Notes: generated by a model from the sequence alone, not told the origin. DNA of 36,486 nt from Nocardioidaceae bacterium (GCA_030447585.1 JAUJOO010000003.1:1-36486); one strand, 5' to 3'; counted from the first letter of the stretch, positions 23,580 through 32,429 are shown. Made by a program: numbers and translations.

Positions 23580-24008
23580 TCACTGGGTGTGGACGTAGGA
23601 CTCGAGCTGGTCGCGCTCGAACTCGAGCTCCCCGATCCGTGACTTGACGACGTCTCCGATGGAGACGATGCCCGCCAGCTCACCGTCCACCATCACGGGG
23701 ACGTGCCGGATCCGGTGCTCGGTCATGATGCGCATCAGGTCGTCCACCGAGTCGGTGGGGGCAGCGGTCTTCACGTCCGTGGTCATGATGTCGCCAACCG
23801 GCGTGTCGAGGATGCCAGGGCCCGACACCAGGCCGCGCACGACGTCTCGTTCCGAGACGATCCCGGCGACCGGGTTGTCCTCACTGGCCACGATAACGGC
23901 GCCGATGTTGTGCTCCGCGAGCAGCGCGACCAGATCACGCACTGTCGCGTCCGTGGGCAGTGTCACCACGGATCCGGACTTTGACTTCAGCACGTTGCTG
24001 ATGCGCAT
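23580..24008 (-). CDS. CBS-pair domain protein
   Basis: A 142-residue protein made of two CBS domains. The first runs from about residue 6 with V-R-D-L-V-A-L-L-A-E-H-N-I-G-A-V-I-V and G-I-V-S-E-R-D-V-V-R-G-L; the second has D-D-L-M-R-I-M-T-E-H-R-I-R-H-V-P-V-M and G-I-V-S-I-G-D-V-V-K. Such stand-alone proteins bind adenine nucleotides and are often dormancy or stress proteins in actinobacteria. ATG 24008 with GAGGG upstream begins the usual M-R-I-S; the frame is open ten codons earlier but unconserved. Confidence 0.9.
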   Translation of the reverse strand: MRISNVLKSKSGSVVTLPTDATVRDLVALLAEHNIGAVIVASEDNPVAGIVSERDVVRGLVSGPGILDTPVGDIMTTDVKTAAPTDSVDDLMRIMTEHRIRHVPVMVDGELAGIVSIGDVVKSRIGELEFERDQLESYVHTQ

Positions 24009-24117
24009 CGAGACCCTCCTCGGCGTCTGGCGCGGCACGAGACCATGGTTCGACGATAGTGCCCCGGCAGCTAGCCGGGAAACGTTTTGGCGACGGCGTG
24101 CCTGCCAAGATGGCTAG

Positions 24118-24903
24118 GTGACTCCGGACCCTACCGCCGCTGCGCTGCGCGGGCGTGCCCCGCGGGCTCCGGCAGCCACCTTGGTGATCGTGCTCGCAAC
24201 TATCACGAGTGTGCTGTTGCTCGATGCCTCGGCGTCTCTGCCGGTCCAGCGGCTGCTCGGGGTGGCGACGTGGAGCGTGCTTGCGTTCTTGCTGGCGCGT
24301 GAGTCGATCGTGGTGGTGGTGCAGACATTGATCGTGGTCGTCTTTGCGACAGCCGTCGAGTACACGTTCTCGCCTCTGCTGGAGGTGTACCTCTACCGGT
24401 TCGAGAATGTGCCGCTGTACGTCCCGCCCGGCCACGGTCTGGTCTATCTGGCAGCCTGGTCGATCGGGAGACTGGGGTTCGTCAAGGCGAACGAGCGGTT
24501 GGCTCTTCTCCTGGTTCTGTTGGGCGGTGGCGCGTGGGCGGCATACGGCGTGGTTCTTGCTGACCGGGCGGACGTACTCGGCGCATTCTGGTTCGGGTGC
24601 CTGGTCGCGTTCCTGTGCTGGGGTCCATCGCGCGGGCTCTACATCGGTGCTTTCGTCGTGGTGAGCTACCTCGAGCTCTTGGGTACGGCGCTCGGCACCT
24701 GGCAGTGGCAGCGAGTCGACCCCACTGGGCTCGTGAGCATCGGCAACCCGCCGTCGGGGGCCGCCGGCGGATACGGCTGGTTCGACCTTGCCGCACTGCT
24801 GCTCGCGCCGAGCGTGGTGGGCTGGATCCAGAGTCTCAGGACTCCGGTCCCGGCGGATCGTCCGGCCGGTCACCGGACTGGGTCCGCCGCCGACGGGCCG
24901 TGA
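24118..24903 (+). CDS. multi-spanning membrane protein of unknown function
   Basis: A 261-residue protein with about seven hydrophobic helices. A distinctive P-P-G-H-G-L-V-Y-L-A-A-W motif lies near residue 105 and G-P-S-R-G-L-Y near 165, with G-T-W-Q-W at 199. Similar proteins are annotated as hypothetical membrane proteins in actinobacteria; some resemble carotenoid-type membrane proteins only in layout. GTG 24118 is the first codon with a plausible reading; no strong ribosome site is visible. Its last 68 bases overlap the convergent hisN gene. Confidence 0.65.
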   Translation: MTPDPTAAALRGRAPRAPAATLVIVLATITSVLLLDASASLPVQRLLGVATWSVLAFLLARESIVVVVQTLIVVVFATAVEYTFSPLLEVYLYRFENVPLYVPPGHGLVYLAAWSIGRLGFVKANERLALLLVLLGGGAWAAYGVVLADRADVLGAFWFGCLVAFLCWGPSRGLYIGAFVVVSYLELLGTALGTWQWQRVDPTGLVSIGNPPSGAAGGYGWFDLAALLLAPSVVGWIQSLRTPVPADRPAGHRTGSAADGP

Positions 24904-25741
24904 AGTCGTGAACGCTGCCGGAGGCCGACTCGTCGCCCTCGGTGTCAGCCGGTAGCCGGCCGATGTACGTGAGCGCCTGGTCGTGCAGCTTGCCGTTCGT
25001 GGCCAGCGCGTTGCCCCCGGAGGGACCGGGAACACCCGTCAGGTCGGTGAACCTTCCGCCGGCCTCCGAGACGACGACGGTCAGGGCCGCCATGTCGTGC
25101 AGTCCCAGGGCCGGCTCGGTGGCGATGTCGACCGCGCCCTCCGCGACGAGCATGTAGGACCAGAAGTCGCCGAAGGCACGACTACGCCAGCATTTCCTGA
25201 CCAGCGACATGAAGTCGTCGAGGCGGCCGGCTGCCTCCCAGCCGGTCAACGACGAGTACGACAGCGACGCATCCTCGATGCTCGACACGTCGGAGACCCG
25301 ACACGGCTGCGCGGACGACAACGACTTGCCCGTCCACGCCCCGGTACCCCTCGTCGCCCACCACCGGCGACCCAGTGCGGGTGCCGACACCACGCCCGCG
25401 ACCACCTCGTCCTCCACCATCAAGCCGATCAAGGTCGCCCAGACGGGGACGCCGCGGACGAAGTTCTTGGTGCCGTCGATGGGGTCGACCACCCATCGGC
25501 GCGACCCCCAACCACTGCGGCCTTGCTCCTCCCCTATGACGGCGTCACGCGGCCGGGCTCGACCAAGCGTTCGCCTGATCATCTCCTCCACCGTGGTGTC
25601 GGCATCGCTCACCGGGGTGAGGTCGGCCTTGGCCAGCACATGCAGGTCCAGAGCCTTGAACCGCTCCATCGTCAAGGAGTCGGCGTCGTCTGCGAGGATG
25701 TGCGCCAGCCGCAGATCGTCGGTGTGGTCCGTCGATGGCAT
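24836..25741 (-). CDS. hisN: histidinol-phosphatase, inositol monophosphatase family
   Basis: HisN removes phosphate from L-histidinol phosphate in histidine synthesis. The metal-binding motifs are present: A-V-I-G-E-E-Q-G near residue 70, W-V-V-D-P-I-D-G-T-K-N-F near 85, and L-H-D-M-A-A-L-T-V-V-V-S-E-A-G-G near 215. ATG 25741 (M-P-S-T-D-H-T-D-D-L) starts the conserved sequence; the frame is open for 120 codons upstream but is not protein-like. Length is 301 residues, with a polar 35-residue C-terminal extension that overlaps the convergent membrane-protein gene. General inositol phosphatase activity cannot be excluded, but the rsgA/aroA neighbourhood is the usual one for hisN. Confidence 0.88.
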   Translation of the reverse strand: MPSTDHTDDLRLAHILADDADSLTMERFKALDLHVLAKADLTPVSDADTTVEEMIRRTLGRARPRDAVIGEEQGRSGWGSRRWVVDPIDGTKNFVRGVPVWATLIGLMVEDEVVAGVVSAPALGRRWWATRGTGAWTGKSLSSAQPCRVSDVSSIEDASLSYSSLTGWEAAGRLDDFMSLVRKCWRSRAFGDFWSYMLVAEGAVDIATEPALGLHDMAALTVVVSEAGGRFTDLTGVPGPSGGNALATNGKLHDQALTYIGRLPADTEGDESASGSVHDFTARRRRTQSGDRPDDPPGPES

Positions 25742-25937
25742 AGCCGCCAGCGTACGGCGCACGCAGTGCTCGGCGCCTTCGCGACTCGCACCACGCTGTC
25801 TTGCCGCACCGGTCTGTCGGGGGGGCGGGTGTTCAGCCCTGCGTAGCGTTGGTACTGCCCGTTTGTCCGATACCGGTCTCTCTCTGCCCGGCGAGGTACT
25901 TGACTCAGGGGGTACGACTCCAGAGAGGAACATCTGA

Positions 25938-26414
25938 ATGTTCAGCGAGATCGACGGTATGCCGTTGCACCCTCTCGTCGTCCACGCGACCGTGGTTCTC
26001 CTCCCGTTGGCGGCCTTGCTGGCGGTGATGTTCGCAGTGCCGAGAACGCGCGACTGGTCGCGGCTCCCTCTTCTGCTGGTGACGCTGGCGGCGCTCGTCT
26101 CCACGGTCGTCTCCCGTGCGAGCGGCCAGGCGCTTCGAGACGTTCTTCAGCTGGGCGGACCAGTGGCGAGGCTGATCGAGGAGCATGAGAGCCGCGCCAA
26201 CGTGCTGCTGGTCATTGTCGTTGTTTTCGCGGCGGTCGTCGTCGCCGCCTTCGTCGTGACCCGCCGTAGCTCGGCCAACTCGCCTGTGGTTCTTGCGCTG
26301 GCCATCTTGCTCGTCGTCGGCGCGATCGCTGTCAGCTTCCAGGTGTACCGCGTAGGCGACATCGGGTCGCGCGCCGTGTGGAACCCGACCGGGGACGCCG
26401 ACTTCTCCGGCTAG
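25938..26414 (+). CDS. DUF2231 membrane protein (second copy)
   Basis: A 158-residue protein starting M-F-S-E-I-D-G-M-P-L-H-P-L-V-V-H-A-T-V-V, the DUF2231 opening with a conserved histidine pair, followed by four membrane helices (about 15-33, 42-58, 90-108, 118-136). GAGAGGA lies nine bases before ATG 25938. It is only distantly similar to the copy at 14194. It stands alone in the 196-base gap after hisN and is convergent with the DUF305 operon. The function is unknown. Confidence 0.85.
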   Translation: MFSEIDGMPLHPLVVHATVVLLPLAALLAVMFAVPRTRDWSRLPLLLVTLAALVSTVVSRASGQALRDVLQLGGPVARLIEEHESRANVLLVIVVVFAAVVVAAFVVTRRSSANSPVVLALAILLVVGAIAVSFQVYRVGDIGSRAVWNPTGDADFSG

Positions 26415-26432
26415 CGGACCTGTTCGACTGGC

Positions 26433-27026
26433 CTACCTGGCGAGCAGTCGCTGACATGAGCGCAGGAGCCTCGTCTCTTCCACCTTGATCTCTGCCGCTA
26501 GTCGGGAGGCCCTTGGGTCCTTTCCTTCCCGCAGCTGCGACCGCCAGATCCGCTGCCCTTGCCTGAAGTGCTCGGCCAGACTTGCGAGGAAGAGCCGATC
26601 GAACCGCTGCCCGCTGAGGGTCTCGAGTCTGTTCATGACCTTGGTCGTGAGGCCTCCCGCATGATCTTGCTGACCGTGCTCGGCCGAGTCGTGCGCCAGG
26701 TCGCCGCCTTGGCGCCCCCAAGCTCTGACCCAGCCGGCGACGGTGTCTGCCTGTGGACCCTTGAGCTCGATGATCCTGCGGGCCATTCCCAGCACAGCCG
26801 GGTTGGAAGAGCGACCTTCCGCAAGCTGAGCGGCGGTCAACGTGCTGAGCAGGTGGGAGCCGGCGTCGACGACGAACTCCACGTCCGCCTTGTTGAAGGA
26901 TGACGAGCTGGCCCCAGAGCCCGAGGAAGGACCAGCCGAGGGATCCTCGGCAGAGCAGGCGCCGAGGAGCAGGACCATGCCGGTCGCGGTAGAGATGAAC
27001 GGGAGAAGGGCCGCTCGCGTTCGCAC
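26433..27026 (-). CDS. divergent DUF305-like lipoprotein
   Basis: A 197-residue lipoprotein: lipobox L-L-L-G-A-C-S with Cys24 and a Ser/Gly-rich linker, then a DUF305-like four-helix body aligned with the next gene (A-D-V-E-F-V-V-D-A-G-S-H-L-L, A-R-R-I-I-E-L-K-G-P-Q-A-D-T-V-A-G-W, F-D-R-L-F-L-A-S-L-A-E-H-F). The M-I-x-H-H metal motifs of DUF305 are lost: D-A-G-S-H replaces D-M-I-P-H-H and S-L-A-E-H-F replaces M-I-E-H-H. It starts with GTG 27026 directly after the stop of its paralogue. It is probably an extracytoplasmic partner that no longer binds copper in the same way. Confidence 0.7.
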   Translation of the reverse strand: MRTRAALLPFISTATGMVLLLGACSAEDPSAGPSSGSGASSSSFNKADVEFVVDAGSHLLSTLTAAQLAEGRSSNPAVLGMARRIIELKGPQADTVAGWVRAWGRQGGDLAHDSAEHGQQDHAGGLTTKVMNRLETLSGQRFDRLFLASLAEHFRQGQRIWRSQLREGKDPRASRLAAEIKVEETRLLRSCQRLLAR

Positions 27027-27662
27027 TCAGCTGCCGTCCTTGCCGAGGAGGCCTTGCATCGTCGCGATCTCGGCTTCTTGAGCGTCGATGATGTCTTGCG
27101 CCAGCGCCTTCACGTCGGCGTTCTCGCCGTCGGCAAGCTCTGTCTGTGCCATCTCGATCGCGCCTTGGTGATGCTCGATCATCATGGTCAGCCAAAGCTG
27201 GTCGAAGTCGGTACCGGCTGCATCACCGAGGCGCTGCATTTCTTCGTCGGTCATCATGCCGGGCATCGTGGCGTCATCACTGCCGTGGTCCATACCGGGC
27301 ATCGAGCCCATGTCTTCGTCCGGCACTTCTTCGCCCCATGACTCCAGCCAGCCCTTCATCGTGTCGATCTCGGGACCTTGCGCGGCTTTGATCTGCTGGG
27401 CGAGGTCAACGACCTCTCGGCGTGACGCCTGCGTCAACGCCATGTCTGCCATCTCCACCGCCTGGCTGTGATGGGGGATCATGTCGGTGGCGAAGGCCAC
27501 GTCGGCGTCATTGTGGGCTCCATCGGATGCTGAACCCGACGACGTGTCGCCTCCGCCACATGCCGTGGCGAGCGCAAGCAGCAGGGCGACCATCAGGACG
27601 TTCAGCGCCGAGAAGACCTTGCTGATGCTGCCTGACGTTGGGGTGTGGTGGTGGGTTTGCAT
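27027..27662 (-). CDS. DUF305 lipoprotein, copper-handling type
   Basis: A 211-residue protein with a His-rich cytoplasmic start, a hydrophobic signal and a lipobox L-A-T-A-C. Two DUF305 helical-hairpin units follow, each with the metal motif: D-M-I-P-H-H-S-Q-A-V-E-M-A and M-M-I-E-H-H-Q-G-A-I-E-M-A, separated by a Met/His/Asp-rich loop (M-G-S-M-P-G-M-D-H-G). DUF305 proteins are ferritin-like periplasmic or surface proteins often found with copper systems. It lies between the DUF4396 gene and a degenerate paralogue and belongs to the operon behind the CsoR-like palindrome, which supports a copper role. Confidence 0.85.
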   Translation of the reverse strand: MQTHHHTPTSGSISKVFSALNVLMVALLLALATACGGGDTSSGSASDGAHNDADVAFATDMIPHHSQAVEMADMALTQASRREVVDLAQQIKAAQGPEIDTMKGWLESWGEEVPDEDMGSMPGMDHGSDDATMPGMMTDEEMQRLGDAAGTDFDQLWLTMMIEHHQGAIEMAQTELADGENADVKALAQDIIDAQEAEIATMQGLLGKDGS

Positions 27663-27678
27663 GTACTCAGCCTAGCTT

Positions 27679-28158
27679 TCAGTGGTGGTACTGGTGGACG
27701 ACGGCGTGGCCCTTGCCCCTCGCGATCATCACCTTGTTGACCGGAACGGTCACCACAAAGGCAACGGCCAGCGCTACCGCGAGCGCCCCCCAGAACAGGG
27801 TTGACGCGAGGCCGGCGTCCATCGCCCCTGGGACCGAGACGAGGATGGCGTTGTCGACGATTTCCATGACCGCGATCGACAAGGTATCTGCGGCGAACGC
27901 CACCTTGAGGGCGTCGCGCAAGGTTAGTCCTGCCTTCAGCACCGGCCGCATCGTCAGCAGGTAGCCGAAGAAGAACGCCAAGACTATGGCCAGCGCGATG
28001 CTGGGGGCGTCGGGCCATCCCCACCACGTTGCCAGTACCAGACCCAGCACCTCTCCGATGGCGCAGCCGGTGAGGCAGTGCAGCGTGGCGCTCGCGGCGG
28101 TGCCCCATGAGGCGGAGGACTGTTGGTGATGCGTGTGCATCGTCTCGTGTTGAGTCAT
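27679..28158 (-). CDS. DUF4396 membrane protein
   Basis: A 159-residue protein. A His-rich N-terminus (M-H-T-H-H-Q-Q) is followed by A-T-L-H-C-L-T-G-C-A-I-G-E, whose Cys and His residues are typical of DUF4396, and about four membrane helices; another H-x-Y-H-H end closes the protein. It is possibly a copper or other metal membrane protein. ATG 28158 has GGAG upstream; the frame is open 18 codons earlier through the operator, so the longer start is rejected. It is first of the DUF4396-DUF305-DUF305 operon, just downstream of the CsoR-like palindrome. Confidence 0.8.
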   Translation of the reverse strand: MTQHETMHTHHQQSSASWGTAASATLHCLTGCAIGEVLGLVLATWWGWPDAPSIALAIVLAFFFGYLLTMRPVLKAGLTLRDALKVAFAADTLSIAVMEIVDNAILVSVPGAMDAGLASTLFWGALAVALAVAFVVTVPVNKVMIARGKGHAVVHQYHH

Positions 28159-28187
28159 CTGTGTTGCTCCTCTCCTGGCGGAGAGCG

Positions 28188-28206
28188 TATACCCCCGGGG
28201 GGTATA
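28188..28206. promoter_or_regulatory. CsoR-type copper operator
   Basis: TATACCCCCGGGGGGTATA is an almost perfect palindrome of the C-tract/G-tract class bound by CsoR/RicR copper repressors, with TATA flanks. On the minus strand it sits between a TTGCA-like -35 (about 28208-28213) and a TATACG -10, so bound repressor would block the promoter of the DUF4396-DUF305 operon 30 bases downstream. No csoR gene is in the window. Confidence 0.75.
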
Positions 28207-28225
28207 TTGCAAGAGCGCTGAACTG

Positions 28226-29224
28226 TCAGTGGTCTGGTGAGTCGCGGCTGTCGAGCAGTCGCCTGAACGAGTCGACGCGCTGCGCCTCTACGCGTCCCTC
28301 CACCATCGCCTCGTCGAGTGCGCACTCGGGCTCGACGGTCGCGTGCGTGCAGCCACGTGGACAGCTGACAGTGAGCTCATGAAGGTCCCCGAACGCTCCG
28401 ATCAGCCGACGGGGGTCGACGTGAGCCAGCCCGAACGACCGGATTCCCGGTGTGTCGACGACCCAGCCGCCGAATGGCAGCTCCAGCGCATAGGCGGAGG
28501 TCGACGTGTGACGCCCTCTTCCGGTGACCTCGTTGACGTGTCCGGTGGTCCGTTCCGCCCCCGGCACGAGTGCGTTCACCAGCGTCGACTTGCCCACCCC
28601 CGAGTGGCCGACCAAGACGCTGACCCTGTCTCGCAGCCGCTCACGCACCGGCTGCAGGTCACCGCCCCGGACCGCGACGACATTGGGGACCCCCAGCGGG
28701 CGATAGGTGGACAGGACCGCTTCTGGGTTCGCGAGGTCCACTTTGGTGAGGCACAGCAGCGGGTCGAGCCCCTCGTCGTACGCAGCGACCAGCGCGCGGT
28801 CGATGAGTCGCGGCCGAGGTTCGGGATCTGCCACGGCCGTGACGATGACGAGCTGGTCGGCGTTCGCGACAATGATGCGCTCGACCGGGTCGTCATCGTC
28901 GGCTGTCCGCCGCAACGCAGACACTCGCGGGACGACGTCCACGATGCGCGCGAGACTGCCTTCGGTGCCGCTGACGTCGCCGACGACGCGCACGCGATCG
29001 CCGACGACGACTGCCTTGCGCCCGAGCGCCCTGGCCGTCATCGCCGTCACCGTACGGACGTCGTGGCCGTCGGTGAACCGGAGCGTGTAGCGGCCGCGGT
29101 CGACCGTCGTGACGAGCGCCTCCGTCGCGTCCCCGTGGGCTGGGCGGTTCTTGGTGCGTGGTCTGGTACGACGGCGGGGACGCTGATAACGCCGGTCGTC
29201 CTCGATGTCGTGGCGCGGACTCAC
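28226..29224 (-). CDS. rsgA: ribosome small subunit-dependent GTPase A
   Basis: RsgA is a late 30S-assembly GTPase. The circular permutation is visible: an OB-fold domain (about 35-100) precedes G4 L-C-L-T-K-V-D-L, then G1 [11 protein letters not shown], the G2/G3 region H-T-S-T and [11 protein letters not shown], and a C-terminal zinc finger (C-P-R-G-C-T-H and a later E-C-A). An Arg-rich N-terminal tail of 30 residues is actinobacterial in style. It starts with GTG 29224 overlapping the aroA stop as GTGA, so the two are translationally coupled. Length 332 is normal. Confidence 0.93.
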   Translation of the reverse strand: MSPRHDIEDDRRYQRPRRRTRPRTKNRPAHGDATEALVTTVDRGRYTLRFTDGHDVRTVTAMTARALGRKAVVVGDRVRVVGDVSGTEGSLARIVDVVPRVSALRRTADDDDPVERIIVANADQLVIVTAVADPEPRPRLIDRALVAAYDEGLDPLLCLTKVDLANPEAVLSTYRPLGVPNVVAVRGGDLQPVRERLRDRVSVLVGHSGVGKSTLVNALVPGAERTTGHVNEVTGRGRHTSTSAYALELPFGGWVVDTPGIRSFGLAHVDPRRLIGAFGDLHELTVSCPRGCTHATVEPECALDEAMVEGRVEAQRVDSFRRLLDSRDSPDH

Positions 29225-30495
29225 GACAGCATCGTCGCCCAGGCACCAGGGAAGTCAGGATGTGTCTTCTCGGTTACCCCGACGTCGTCGAGCCGAAGGC
29301 CCTCGACCTTCAGGCCCAAGACCGCGGCCGCTTGCGCCATCCGATGATCGCCGTACGCGTGAAAGGTGCCAGCTCGTAGTGGGCGTGGGCTGATCACGAG
29401 CCCGTCCTCGGTCTCCTCGACGTGGCCTCCGAGGGCGTTGAGCTCCGCCGCGAGGGCTGCCAGCCGATCCGTCTCATGACCGCGCAGATGGGCGAGGCCG
29501 CGCAGGTGGCACGGCGACTCCGCAAGCGCGCCGACTGCAGCGATCACGGGGGTAAGCTCACCGACCTCGTGCAGGTCGACGTCGACCCCTTGGATGTGCG
29601 CGTTCCCCGCAACCGTGAGACCGGCTTGGTCGTGTGACACCTCGGCGCCAAAGAGTTCGAGAACCCACCGCAGGGCGTCGCCGGCCTGGGTGGTGGACCG
29701 AGGCCAGTCCGGAACTGTTACGGCGCCGCCGGTGACGAGCGCGGCGGCCAGGAAGGGTGCGGCGTTGCTGAGGTCTGGCTCGATCGCGACGTCGTACGCT
29801 GCGACTCGTCCGGGTGCGACGCGCCAACGGTTGGGCTCGGCGTCGTCGACGTCCACGCCTCGCTCCCGCAGCATCGAGACGGTCATGTCGATGTGCGGCT
29901 GGGACGGGACGGGCTTGCCGTCGTGGCGAACGTCGACGCCACGGTCGTAGCGAACACCTGCCAGCAGCAGCGCCGAGACGAACTGCGACGACGATGACGC
30001 GTCGACAGCCACTACCCCTCCCTCGACCGACCCGCCGCCCATCAGCGCGAACGGGAGACTGGCGGCATGGGCGTCGATGTCGACACCGAGGGCGCGCAGC
30101 GCATCGAGGAGCGCTCCCATCGGTCGTTCCCGGGCGCGCGCGTCGCCGTCGAAGGAGACAGCGCCCGTGGCGAGGGCGGCCACGGGTGGGACGAACCTCA
30201 TCACGGTGCCGGCCAGACCGCAGTCCACGCTGGCTGGTCCGCGTAGGGGGGCAGGGGTGACACTGACATCGTCCTTGTCGCCCTCGACCCCGATGCCGAG
30301 GGCCGACAACGCCGCCATCATCAGCCGGGTGTCCCGGGCGAGCAGCGGTCTGGTGATCACCGAGGGCTCGTCGGCAAGGGCCGCCAAGATCAACGCACGG
30401 TTCGTGAGGGACTTGGATCCCGGCAGCGTCACCGTTGCCACAACGGGCGTGCCGGCGTACGGCGCCGCCCAGTCGACTCGCGATGGAACTACCAC
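29221..30495 (-). CDS. aroA: 3-phosphoshikimate 1-carboxyvinyltransferase (EPSP synthase)
   Basis: AroA joins shikimate 3-phosphate and phosphoenolpyruvate in aromatic amino-acid synthesis. The key motifs are P-G-S-K-S-L-T-N-R near residue 25, [10 protein letters not shown] near 92 (in place of the L-G-N-A-G-T-A form, as common in actinobacteria), [16 protein letters not shown], and D-H-R-M-A-Q-A near the end. Length is 424 residues. The start codon at 30495 gives M-V-V-P-S-R-V-D-W. It overlaps rsgA by four bases. The frame is intact, unlike many genes in the left half. Confidence 0.95.
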   Translation of the reverse strand: MVVPSRVDWAAPYAGTPVVATVTLPGSKSLTNRALILAALADEPSVITRPLLARDTRLMMAALSALGIGVEGDKDDVSVTPAPLRGPASVDCGLAGTVMRFVPPVAALATGAVSFDGDARARERPMGALLDALRALGVDIDAHAASLPFALMGGGSVEGGVVAVDASSSSQFVSALLLAGVRYDRGVDVRHDGKPVPSQPHIDMTVSMLRERGVDVDDAEPNRWRVAPGRVAAYDVAIEPDLSNAAPFLAAALVTGGAVTVPDWPRSTTQAGDALRWVLELFGAEVSHDQAGLTVAGNAHIQGVDVDLHEVGELTPVIAAVGALAESPCHLRGLAHLRGHETDRLAALAAELNALGGHVEETEDGLVISPRPLRAGTFHAYGDHRMAQAAAVLGLKVEGLRLDDVGVTEKTHPDFPGAWATMLS

Positions 30496-30576
30496 GGCTC
30501 AGCAGCCTACCCGCGGCGCCCGCGGCGGCAGCTCCTCAACTGACGCTGCCGGGCTGGGCCTGCCGTCGTGGTCTGG

Positions 30577-31068
30577 TCAGCCGGGAGTGAGCTCGCCGAC
30601 GCGCTTGCGTGCGGCTCGGGCCTGACTCCTCGCCTGCCAGGCGAGGCTCGGCTTCCCCTCGGTGTCGACGGCAGCCAGTAGCAGTCCACCGAGCATCGAC
30701 ACGTTCTTGAAGAAGTGGATCCGTTGGTTCGCCTTCTGTTGCGGGTCGTCCTCCTCCCAGAACCGGTGACCCCCGAAGGTCGTCGGGACGAGCGTGGCCG
30801 CAAGTGCGAGCGCTGCGAGACGCGGCGCCCGACCCGTAGCCAGACACAAGCCGCCCACGACGTGCACGGCGCCGTTGAGCTGCACCATCTGCTGGGAGTC
30901 GAGCTTGACCGGGAGCCGCTCGGTGACCTTGTCGACGGTCGGCTCCAGCTTTTCTGTCACCGGCTCGGCTCGCTTGGCCAAGTACGAGGAGTTCTTGATC
31001 GAGTTGTAGCCACCCATGATGAACATCGAGGACAGCATCGGACGGGCGATCAGTCTGACAAGAGGCAT
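30577..31068 (-). CDS. DoxX family membrane protein
   Basis: A 163-residue DoxX-like protein: a first helix (L-S-S-M-F-I-M-G-G-Y), an amphipathic stretch, then helices with Q-L-N-G-A-V-H-V-V-G-G-L-C-L-A and F-F-K-N-V-S-M-L-G-G-L-L-L-A, the usual four-helix arrangement and the N-x-x-M-x-G-G motif. In mycobacteria DoxX acts in a membrane oxidoreductase complex linked to thiol stress. It begins 14 bases after the aspS stop with GGTAAG upstream, so it should share the T-box-controlled transcript. A functional link to tRNA charging is not evident. Confidence 0.8.
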   Translation of the reverse strand: MPLVRLIARPMLSSMFIMGGYNSIKNSSYLAKRAEPVTEKLEPTVDKVTERLPVKLDSQQMVQLNGAVHVVGGLCLATGRAPRLAALALAATLVPTTFGGHRFWEEDDPQQKANQRIHFFKNVSMLGGLLLAAVDTEGKPSLAWQARSQARAARKRVGELTPG

Positions 31069-31082
31069 GCCCCATTCTTACC

Positions 31083-32429
31083 TCAGGGCGCGAGCCGGTG
31101 CAGGTCGCGGGGGAATAGGGCCACCTGCCGGATGTTCGTCGCCTCGACCAGGCGTCCCACCCATCGCTCCAGCCCGATGGCGAAGCCGCCGTGCGGCGGG
31201 ATGCCATACCTGAAGGCGTCCAGGTACGCCGCGAAGGGCTCGAGCGCCAACCCGCGCTGCTGCAGGGCGGCCACGTAGTCGTCATACCGGTGGAGCCGCT
31301 GCGCCCCACTGACCAGCTCGACGCCCCGGAAGATCAGGTCGAACGACCGCGACCAGCGAGGATCTGCCGGGTCCGGATGGCTGTAGAAGGCCCGGTGGGC
31401 GGTCGGGAAGCCCTCGACGACAACGAAGTCACTGTCGTGTTCCTGCTTGGCCCAGGCTCCGAGCGCGCGTTCGTGCGCGGGTGACAGGTCGGGCTCGTCG
31501 GCGGGGGCGCCGGTGATCGCCAGAGCATCGCGGAAGTGCAGCGTCGGGAACTCTGCGGGCACCCGCGGCAGGTCGACCTCCAGCAGACCGACCGCGGACG
31601 CGGCCCGGATCTCGACGCTGTGCGCCATCGCGGCCACCACGTCGCGCAGCACCTTGATCACGTCATGGTGGTCGGCGATGAAGCCGAGCTCCACGTCGAG
31701 AGAGACGAACTCTGCGAGGTGGCGAACCGTGTCGTGCGGCTCCGCGCGAAAGACCGGTCCCACCTCGTACACGCGCTCGAAGACCCCGACGAGGACCTGC
31801 TTGTAGAACTGAGGAGACTGTGCCAGGTATGCCGGCCGACCGAAGTAGTCGACCGTGAAGACGTTGGCCCCGGACTCGGTGGCGGACTCGACGAGCTTGG
31901 GACTGTGCACCTCGGTGAACCCCTGCTCGTCGAGAGTGTCGCGGAAGCCGCGCAGCGATGCTGCCGCCAGCTGCCAGTGAGCCTGCCTACGCGGGTGGCG
32001 CAGCGTCGTTTGTGCGTGGTCCAGCAGTGTCGGCAGTCCGGCGCTGATCTTCGGACGCCAGAGCTCGATGGCCGGAGTCTCGGCTGGGTCGCCGAGGCGG
32101 GTGAGGGTGGGGTCGACCACCTCGACGCCGCCAGGGGCCTGACCGTTCGGGCTGGCGATGCCGACGACCTCTACCGTCGTCTCCTCGGGCAACCCCTCGA
32201 CCTGCTCGATCGTGCTCTCGTCCTTGACGACAACCTGAGCGGTGCCCGTGCGGTCGCGGACGACGAGAAAGGTCAGTCCCGACAGCCGCCTACGCCGGTG
32301 CACCCAGCCGCTGAGCCGGATGCGCTCACCCGGCCGGTCGGCGTACGCCGGCACGTCTCGCGCAAGCGTTCGCGGCAGCCGGGACGCAGCGTTAGCGGGG
32401 GAACGTTGTGGTAGACGCAGCGACGCCAT
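31083..32429 (-). CDS. aspS: archaeal-type aspartyl-tRNA synthetase, probably non-discriminating
   Basis: A 448-residue class II synthetase without the bacterial insertion domain, i.e. the archaeal AspRS2 type. An OB anticodon-binding fold (about 35-110) is followed by the catalytic core with L-A-Q-S-P-Q-F-Y-K-Q, motif 2 V-F-R-A-E-P-H-D-T-V-R-H-L, and motif 3 G-G-F-A-I-G-L-E-R. His44 in G-W-V-H and Pro99 in Q-A-P-G-G occupy the positions of Trp26 and Lys85 in the discriminating archaeal enzyme. His and Pro there mark non-discriminating AspRS, which also makes Asp-tRNA(Asn) for the GatCAB amidotransferase. GGAGGTGAAAG precedes ATG 32429 and is sequestered by a T-box (next entry). Specificity is inferred from two residues. 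Confidence 0.9.
   Translation of the reverse strand: MASLRLPQRSPANAASRLPRTLARDVPAYADRPGERIRLSGWVHRRRRLSGLTFLVVRDRTGTAQVVVKDESTIEQVEGLPEETTVEVVGIASPNGQAPGGVEVVDPTLTRLGDPAETPAIELWRPKISAGLPTLLDHAQTTLRHPRRQAHWQLAAASLRGFRDTLDEQGFTEVHSPKLVESATESGANVFTVDYFGRPAYLAQSPQFYKQVLVGVFERVYEVGPVFRAEPHDTVRHLAEFVSLDVELGFIADHHDVIKVLRDVVAAMAHSVEIRAASAVGLLEVDLPRVPAEFPTLHFRDALAITGAPADEPDLSPAHERALGAWAKQEHDSDFVVVEGFPTAHRAFYSHPDPADPRWSRSFDLIFRGVELVSGAQRLHRYDDYVAALQQRGLALEPFAAYLDAFRYGIPPHGGFAIGLERWVGRLVEATNIRQVALFPRDLHRLAP

Noticed and set aside
28343-29347. 334-codon plus-strand frame opposite rsgA
   Set aside because: It is an antisense shadow; rsgA shows all GTPase motifs on the minus strand.
31536-32414. 292-codon plus-strand frame opposite aspS
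   Set aside because: It is an antisense shadow with no recognisable domain; aspS motifs are complete.
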